Positions 5,362 to 9,684 of a stretch of DNA of 9,684 nt are shown here, piece by piece (the first letter of the stretch is position 1; every line of letters begins with the position of its first letter). Origin of the DNA: DASRBO01 sp035653595 (GTDB taxonomy: Bacteria > Actinomycetota > Acidimicrobiia > Acidimicrobiales > JAJPHE01). The DNA lies in contig DASRBO010000078.1 in the NCBI GenBank assembly GCA_035653595.1, forward strand, positions 1-9,684, read 5' to 3'. Below the pieces are notes generated by a model, which was not told the DNA's origin, ran no database searches, and worked only from the letters and a program-made list of their open reading frames with translations. The translations under genes and the position numbers were made by a program.

Positions 5362-7017
5362 GTGCTCCGCTCCGACGAGGCAATCACCCCCCGGCTCGGC
5401 TCGCGGATCGGTGCCGGCGGCGAGGCCGAGGTCTTCCTCGTCGAGGGCTCGCCCGGAAAGGTCTTCAAGCGCTACCGCCGGCCAAGCCGTCAGCGCGCCG
5501 CCAAGTTGGCGACCATGATGGAGCATCCGCCGGCCGCCGCCCGGTCGCGGGGAAGCGGCGGCATCACCATCGCCTGGCCCGAGCGGGTGGTTACCGACGG
5601 CACGGGCGCGGTGGTCGGCTTCCTCATGCCCAGGGTTGACGCCGCCACCAGCGTCACGCTGTTCGAGGTTTACAACCCCGGCAGCCGCCGACGCCTGTCC
5701 GGAGCCTTCAGTTGGCGGTACCTCCTTCGGGCGGCGCGAAACCTGTCGGCCGTGGTCGCCTCACTGCACGAGGCCGGCTATGTCGTCGGTGATCTCAACG
5801 AGAGCAACCTCCTGGTCTCCAATCGTGCCCTGGTGGCGATCGTGGACTGTGACTCGATCCAGGTGCGGGACCCCGGCACTGGTGCGGTCCATCCCTGTCC
5901 GGTGGCCAAGCCCGAGTTCACCGCCCCCGAGCTGCAGGGGGTCGACCTGGCCGGCACCGAGCGGTTCGAGAGCGCCGACAACTTCGCTCTGGCCGTGCTG
6001 GTGTTCCTGCTGCTGCTGGAAGGTCGTCATCCCTTCGCCGGCCGGTGGCGAGGCACGGGCGACCCGCCCGACCTGGCCAGCCGCATCAGACGGCGCCAGT
6101 TCCCTGAACGGCGCTGGCGCCCGGTCCTGTCCTGGCTGCGGGTCCCCTCCTACCGGATCGAGCCGCCGGCGTTCGCCGTGCCGCTCGGCGTGTTGCCCCG
6201 AAGCCTGCGGCGCCTGGTGCGCCAGGCGTTCGGGCCCGGTCTGTCCGACCCCGCCCGGCGGCCCACCGCGGCCGAGTGGGGGGAGGCGCTGGGAGCCGCC
6301 GAGGGCCGCTTGCGCACCTGCCGGCGCAGCTCCGAGCACGTGTTCAGCCGCCATCTCCTGCGCTGCCCGTGGTGCCGCCGGGTGCAGGCCGGGCTTCCGG
6401 ACCCCTTCCCCGCCGCCGGAGGTCCGGTGAAGGTGGGACCGCCGGTCACGCGTTGGGTGACCACACGGGTGCGCAGGTGGATCCGACGTGCATGGTCGGC
6501 GGCCGCCACCCGGCTCGCGCCTGTCATCGGACGGCGGCTCACCCCGGCCGTATGCGTGGTGGGGCTCGCCGGGGCCACCGCCTGGCTGGCACCGATCGTG
6601 ATCCCCTTCGCTGTGGCCGGGGTGCTGGCGCCGGCGTGGGTCCGTCCCTCGCCGCTCCTCTTCCCGGTGGCCTGGACCGAGAGCATGCAGCGGCTGGGCC
6701 GGAGCGTCCTTTGGCCGCTGGGGTGGCTGAGCGCGGTCCTTTTCGCCGGCCTCTTGCCGCCCGGTCGGCCCGTCCTGCACGTGTCGACCGCGGTCGTGTC
6801 CGACGCCCTTCGGCTCGCCTCTGCCGCGGGCACCATGGCCCACAGCGCCTGGGCCCTCCGGCAGGCGCCTTCACGCTCAGCGAGCCGACTGGTGCGACTG
6901 GGACGATGGCCCCTCGTCGTCGGCCTGGGGTGCGTGCTCGTCAGCCTGGTCATCGGAGCGCGATGGTGGCCGGCCCACGACGACCTGCCTCAGCTCATCA
7001 CCCGCCTGCTCCCCTGA
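5362..7017 (+). CDS. TerY-P-type Ser/Thr kinase with zinc motif and C-terminal membrane anchor
   Basis: This protein has 551 residues from GTG 5362; upstream codons of the frame overlap the phosphatase gene. The kinase domain spans about 10-310: Gly-rich loop RIGAGGEAEVF (15-25), a Lys in KVFKRY (K36 or K33), catalytic loop VVGDLNESNLLV (D144, N149), DCDS in place of DFG (D162-S165), and EFTAPELQG (185-193). VGD in place of HRD and DCD in place of DFG are characteristic of the TerY-P kinase group, whose Asp and Asn ligands remain, so it is probably active. Residues 320-338 (C320, H326, H331, and C335/C338 of CPWC) form a zinc-ribbon-like motif followed by DPFP. The C-terminus (about 394-533) contains three or four hydrophobic segments, at about 394-428, 450-466 and 514-533, which would place the kinase at the inner membrane. 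It is the last gene of the triad and ends 28 bases from the convergent membrane-protein gene. Confidence 0.93.
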   Translation: MLRSDEAITPRLGSRIGAGGEAEVFLVEGSPGKVFKRYRRPSRQRAAKLATMMEHPPAAARSRGSGGITIAWPERVVTDGTGAVVGFLMPRVDAATSVTLFEVYNPGSRRRLSGAFSWRYLLRAARNLSAVVASLHEAGYVVGDLNESNLLVSNRALVAIVDCDSIQVRDPGTGAVHPCPVAKPEFTAPELQGVDLAGTERFESADNFALAVLVFLLLLEGRHPFAGRWRGTGDPPDLASRIRRRQFPERRWRPVLSWLRVPSYRIEPPAFAVPLGVLPRSLRRLVRQAFGPGLSDPARRPTAAEWGEALGAAEGRLRTCRRSSEHVFSRHLLRCPWCRRVQAGLPDPFPAAGGPVKVGPPVTRWVTTRVRRWIRRAWSAAATRLAPVIGRRLTPAVCVVGLAGATAWLAPIVIPFAVAGVLAPAWVRPSPLLFPVAWTESMQRLGRSVLWPLGWLSAVLFAGLLPPGRPVLHVSTAVVSDALRLASAAGTMAHSAWALRQAPSRSASRLVRLGRWPLVVGLGCVLVSLVIGARWWPAHDDLPQLITRLLP

Positions 7018-7045
7018 GCCCGGTCGCCGCCCCCGCCCCCGTCGC

Positions 7046-7951
7046 TCAGGCAGCCCCGATCTGCGGGCTCCAATAGTGAATCGAGGCGGAGCCCGCCGAG
7101 GGCGGGGAGGTCATGGGCTGGTCGCGCTCGAGGAGGCTCCGGATCAACTCGGCGGCTCGACGAGGATCGTCGACGCTCAGGTAGGCGGTGGTCACCGATC
7201 CGTCGCCCGCCACGCGCACGGCGGGATCCCCCGACTGTCCCGGGTGCCACGGGCCCCGCAGCCGGAGCCGGAGGTTGACACCTTCCTTCGTGGTCACCGC
7301 CAGCGACCCTTCCCTCGCTAGCTCCTCCGCACAGAAGCCGAGGGCCGCCCAGGACACCGACTCGATCTGCTGCACCGGCAGGTCGAGACGGGTGAGGGCG
7401 CCGTGCCTGATCCGCAGCTGCTCCCTGGTCAGTTCATGCGGGAATGCCTTGTTCTGCAGGCCGAGGCCGAGAAGGAACCACGTACCCGCCAATCCGGCCA
7501 GATCCCAGTCCGGCCAGACCGGCGTCCGATGCAGGAAGTACCCGGTGACCACCACCTCGACGGCGGAGAGGGGCACCAGCACCGAGCACAGCAGGCGCTC
7601 GGCGAGCCCGTAGCTCAGGACGAACCGGTCGGGCCCACCGCGGTGCCGGCGGCCAAGAAGGCGACCGAAGGCCCACCAGCTGCCGAGGTCCATCATGACC
7701 AGGGCCCGTGCCAGCGGCGGAAGGAGGCCGAGGCTGGCCGCCGTTGAGTCCCACCGGGTCAGGCCCTCTGCCCGGGCGGAGCGATAAGTGCGCCGGAGTC
7801 GGCGCATGCGCCAGAGCCCGAGGGCTAGGGCCGCCGCCTCCACCGTGCCGGCCACGACCGGATAGTGCGGCAGCAGGGCCAGATCGACGCCGAAGCCGAC
7901 CACGGCCAGGACCGCCTGCCAGTGCCGCCCCGGCCCTCGTGCCGACTTCAC
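7046..7951 (-). CDS. Polytopic membrane protein with C-terminal PH-like domain, unknown function
   Basis: This protein has 301 residues from GTG 7951 (complement). The start lies inside the stop of the upstream MerR gene (GTGA overlap), so the two are translationally coupled. About five hydrophobic segments are visible, near 12-29, 33-48, 72-97, 117-139 and 149-166. A soluble C-terminal region (173-275) has the pattern of bacterial PH-like domains: LTREQLRIRHG, LPVQQIESVSW, a strand with NLRLRLRGPW, then TTAYLSVDDPRRAAELIRSLL. That kind of domain usually lies on the cytoplasmic face and binds proteins or lipids. No enzyme motif is seen. Being coupled to a MerR regulator, it may be the output of that regulator, or it may sense or transport the inducer. 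The assignment as PH-like is by strand pattern and is moderate. Confidence 0.85.
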   Translation of the reverse strand: MKSARGPGRHWQAVLAVVGFGVDLALLPHYPVVAGTVEAAALALGLWRMRRLRRTYRSARAEGLTRWDSTAASLGLLPPLARALVMMDLGSWWAFGRLLGRRHRGGPDRFVLSYGLAERLLCSVLVPLSAVEVVVTGYFLHRTPVWPDWDLAGLAGTWFLLGLGLQNKAFPHELTREQLRIRHGALTRLDLPVQQIESVSWAALGFCAEELAREGSLAVTTKEGVNLRLRLRGPWHPGQSGDPAVRVAGDGSVTTAYLSVDDPRRAAELIRSLLERDQPMTSPPSAGSASIHYWSPQIGAA

Positions 7952-8730
7952 TCAAGCGCCTCAGCCAGACCGGACCCGGGGAACCACAAGCCAAGACAGC
8001 GACGCTGGGCCGGGCTCAGATCAGCCCGCAGCGCCTTGAGGAACCCCTGGGCAACGGCCGGATCCGGCGCGACGTCCGCCTCTGCCATGTCCAGCTCGAA
8101 CCGGGCGATCAGCTTCGCCACCTCGGCACCGATGGCCTCCACCTCGGGGTGGTCCGGCTCCAGCTCGGCCAGCGCCTCGAAGCGCGTTGCCAGGGCAGCG
8201 AGGCCCGTGGCCAAGTCCCTGTCCTCGAGAAGCTTCCTCGTGTACCCCGATTGTGAGACGGACTCCGGGCCGATCATGGCGTCGAAGAACTCGAAGATCA
8301 TCTGATCCCGTTCCAGGGCGGGATGCTCGCCTCCGAAGATCTCCTTGAGTCCGCCCATCAACTCCGCCACCGATTCGGGCTCGCGCAGGTCGTCGGCGCG
8401 GGCCAGCAGCACGGCGATGTTTGCCCGCTGGGCCTCGATCCGCTCCGCTTCGGCCGCCAGGTCCCGCTCCCGCTCGGCCAGCACCTCTCTCAGGTCTTCG
8501 TCACCCTCATCGGCCAGGGCGTCCCGAACCTCCTCGAGGCTGAGCCCGAGGTCGATGAGGCGGCGGATCCTCAGCAGGCCCACCACATGGCGCAGCCCGT
8601 AGGAGCGGTAGCCATTGGGGAGACGCTGGGGCTCGGGCAGGAGTCCTATCTGGTGGTAGTGACGCACCGTCCTGGTGCTGACACCGGCCAGGTCGGCCAA
8701 CTCCCCGATTCTGACGGTGGGTTCGCCCAT
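7948..8730 (-). CDS. MerR-family transcriptional regulator
   Basis: This protein has 260 residues from ATG 8730 (complement). An in-frame ATG at 8748 would add six residues (MVQAAH), but it lies inside the probable operator, so the shorter form is preferred. Residues 7-26 are the MerR winged helix-turn-helix (RIGELADLAGVS, then TRTVRHYH), followed by the wing IGLLPEPQRLPNGYRSY and a second helical pair (HVVGLLRIRRLIDLGLSLEEV). A long charged helix at about 75-115 should form the antiparallel dimer coiled coil. The C-terminal 140 residues are helical without the Cys clusters of metal-sensing MerR proteins, so the inducer is more likely a small organic ligand; which one cannot be told. The downstream membrane-protein gene overlaps its stop by 4 bases. 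Autoregulation through the operator at 8744-8764 is expected. Confidence 0.93.
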   Translation of the reverse strand: MGEPTVRIGELADLAGVSTRTVRHYHQIGLLPEPQRLPNGYRSYGLRHVVGLLRIRRLIDLGLSLEEVRDALADEGDEDLREVLAERERDLAAEAERIEAQRANIAVLLARADDLREPESVAELMGGLKEIFGGEHPALERDQMIFEFFDAMIGPESVSQSGYTRKLLEDRDLATGLAALATRFEALAELEPDHPEVEAIGAEVAKLIARFELDMAEADVAPDPAVAQGFLKALRADLSPAQRRCLGLWFPGSGLAEALE

Positions 8731-8736
8731 ATGGGC

Positions 8737-8767
8737 AGCTTGCACCATGACGTAACGACAAGGTCAA
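8737..8767 (-). promoter_or_regulatory. Probable MerR operator and promoter of the MerR operon
   Basis: On the minus strand TTGACC (8767-8762) fits a -35 element. A 19-base spacer leads to CAAGCT (8742-8737), a poor -10. The spacer falls within an imperfect 21-bp palindrome at 8744-8764, with half sites ACCTTGTCGT and ACGTCATGGT around a central T and 8 of 10 positions symmetric. An operator in an over-long 19-base spacer is the hallmark of MerR-controlled promoters. Transcription from this promoter would begin close to ATG 8730, giving a leaderless mRNA. The weak -10 lowers confidence in the exact start. Confidence 0.6.
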
Positions 8768-8802
8768 GACAATGTGGCGGTGATGCAGACGACAACCCGG
8801 AG

Positions 8803-9469
8803 CTATGCCTGCGGTCGACGGCGTCGGCGAGTATGAGATCCACGCCCTCCGAGAAGCTCTCGACCTCGATGTCCGGTCGGAAGCCCAGCCCGTCGGGCCA
8901 GGTGCGGCCGTGGCGTAGTCCATACCGTGCTGGCTCCCGCTCCGGCGCCCCCGCCGATGTCGGCGGTTGGGCTGTCGCCGATCATCCATGCTCCGACAAG
9001 CTGCTCACCGCAGCGCCGGCCCGCGATCTCGAAGAGCTCCCGGGGCAGATTTCCATGCCCCCTCGGCCTCCGATATGCAACAGGCGTCGACCACCTGAGA
9101 CAGTCCGGCGGAGGCCACCTTGGCGGCCTGGGAGCGGACTGCGCCGTTGGTGACGATGGCCAGCTTGAACCCTGCAGCCCGGGCCCGCTGCAACGCCGAT
9201 AGCACCTCGGCCTCGCACGGGAACCGGCAGGCGCAGTCCTCGTAGTACGCCTCGGACAGGCTCTCGACCGTCTCGGTCAGCCGGTAGCGGTCGATGATGG
9301 CCGCGAACAGCTCGTCACGGGGACGGATGCCGGACTGATCGAACTCCAGCAACCATGCCAGATCCGCCGCCGGAGCGCCGATTCGGGCGAGGTAGCCCGT
9401 GGCCCAGGCCTCGTACATCGCTTGGCGCGAGACCAAGGTGCCGTCCAGGTCGCACAGCAGCAACGCCAC
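8803..9469 (-). pseudogene. HAD-superfamily hydrolase, broken by two frameshifts
   Basis: The gene begins at GTG 9469 (complement) and its first frame runs to a TGA at 9005-9007. It encodes HAD motif I (LLLCDLDGTLV, D7 and D9), a helical cap, motif II (LAIVTNG, T107) and the motif III Lys in EAEGAWKSAP (K140). Homology does not stop there. A second frame continues with LFEIAGRRCGEQLVGAW and motif IV MIGDSPTADI, then GASTVW. A third carries LRHGRTWPDGLGFRPDIEVE and SFSEGVDLILADAVDRR, the usual end of the family. One extra base in the CCCGGGG run (+ strand about 9039-9045) and one near 8919 restore a single protein of about 225 residues, normal for a phosphoglycolate-phosphatase-like HAD. The end given is the first stop in the second frame; the third frame runs on to 8646 inside the MerR gene. 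It is either a real pseudogene or two sequencing errors. The substrate cannot be predicted. Confidence 0.8.
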
Positions 9470-9549
9470 CGCCCCAATGTTGCCGTCTCCGGGCCGCCGC
9501 GCTCCGCTGCAAGCCTCTCGTCGGCGAGCACACTGCCGCCTGCCCAGCC

Positions 9550-9684
9550 TTAGCCCGGGCCTTTCAGTAACTCACCGGGTCTAGCTGGTTCCCATACGCG
9601 AAAACGCCTTCCTGTTGGGTGAAACTGAGGTTGCTCAAGACCACAGCCACCACAACAGGAAGGCACTTCCGGGATGAACCGTAG
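9550..9684 (-). repeat. Right copy of the perfect 135-bp terminal inverted repeat
   Basis: This is the exact reverse complement of 8-142 and ends at the last base of the window. Its inner boundary (TTAGCCCGGGCC) lies 80 bases upstream of the HAD start codon, and those 80 bases hold no gene. Facing copies at both edges fit two insertion sequences in opposite orientation flanking the segment, or one repeated element at which the assembly ended on both sides. Confidence 0.93.
9606..9664. repeat. 12-bp inverted repeat inside the right terminal repeat
   Basis: GCCTTCCTGTTG at 9606-9617 pairs with CAACAGGAAGGC at 9653-9664 across a 35-base loop. It is the mirror of the structure at 28-86 and follows from the identity of the two terminal repeats. 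Confidence 0.7.

Noticed and set aside
5761..6843. A 360-codon open frame on the minus strand inside the kinase gene
   Set aside because: The kinase reading carries ordered motifs and membrane segments; the antisense product is a Gly/Arg/Pro/His-rich shadow.
7013..7050. Inverted repeat CCTGAGC / GCTCAGG around both stop codons between the convergent kinase and membrane-protein genes, as a possible two-way terminator
   Set aside because: The stem is only 7 bp with a 24-base loop and no T-tract on either strand, and both arms coincide with the stop codons, so the symmetry may be chance.
1..9684. A complete linear plasmid or phage with terminal inverted repeats
   Set aside because: There are no replication, partition, capsid or terminase genes; the content is chromosomal in character, one end gene is truncated, and the repeat is more simply explained by insertion-sequence copies.
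1..9684. CRISPR arrays, tRNA or rRNA genes
   Set aside because: No regularly spaced direct repeats and no tRNA cloverleaf or rRNA-like stretch was seen when reading either strand.

Overview
The window is 9,684 bases of very GC-rich DNA. Its genes are tightly packed and often start with GTG or TTG, with little or no Shine-Dalgarno sequence, and several overlap by 4 bases. Together with the gene types this points to a high-GC Gram-positive bacterium (Actinomycetota), probably an uncultured environmental lineage. That assignment is an inference from composition and gene style. Both ends of the window are the same perfect 135-bp sequence in opposite orientation, so it most likely stops inside two copies of a repeated element.

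Layout from left to right. (1) 8-142: the left copy of the terminal repeat. (2) 141-269: the last 42 codons of a GTP cyclohydrolase II (ribA/ribBA type), cut off by the repeat. (3) 305-1425 (+): a 73-aa single-pass membrane protein, overlapping by 4 bases a 300-aa protein that looks like a degenerate zinc metalloprotease (NEATH where HExxH is expected). (4) 1509-2705 (+): a 398-aa protein with an intact HELGH zincin site and a possible GNAT-like N-terminal half. (5) 2687-3757 (-): a GIY-YIG endonuclease related to the N-terminal part of UvrC, with a C-terminal segment like the DNA-binding region of large serine recombinases. (6) 3867-7017 (+): a three-gene operon of a TerY-like vWA protein, a PP2C phosphatase and a divergent Ser/Thr kinase with a zinc-ribbon-like motif and a membrane anchor. 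(7) 7046-8730 (-): a MerR-type regulator and a membrane protein with a PH-like cytoplasmic domain, overlapping by 4 bases, with a MerR-type operator in front. (8) 8803-9469 (-): a HAD-family hydrolase broken by two single-base insertions. (9) 9550-9684: the right copy of the terminal repeat.

The most interesting part is 3867-7017. A vWA protein, a PP2C phosphatase and a kinase with the DCDS and CPWC signatures form the known TerY-phosphatase-kinase (TerY-P) triad, a phosphorylation module associated with Ter stress systems. No terD or terC gene is seen here. Instead the triad is divergent from a GIY-YIG nuclease and lies near two zincin-type proteins, one with an intact catalytic site and one degenerate. 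Signalling module, nuclease and peptidase together would suit a stress or defence island, but that functional link is inference from proximity only. The MerR/membrane-protein pair and the HAD gene look like a separate neighbourhood.
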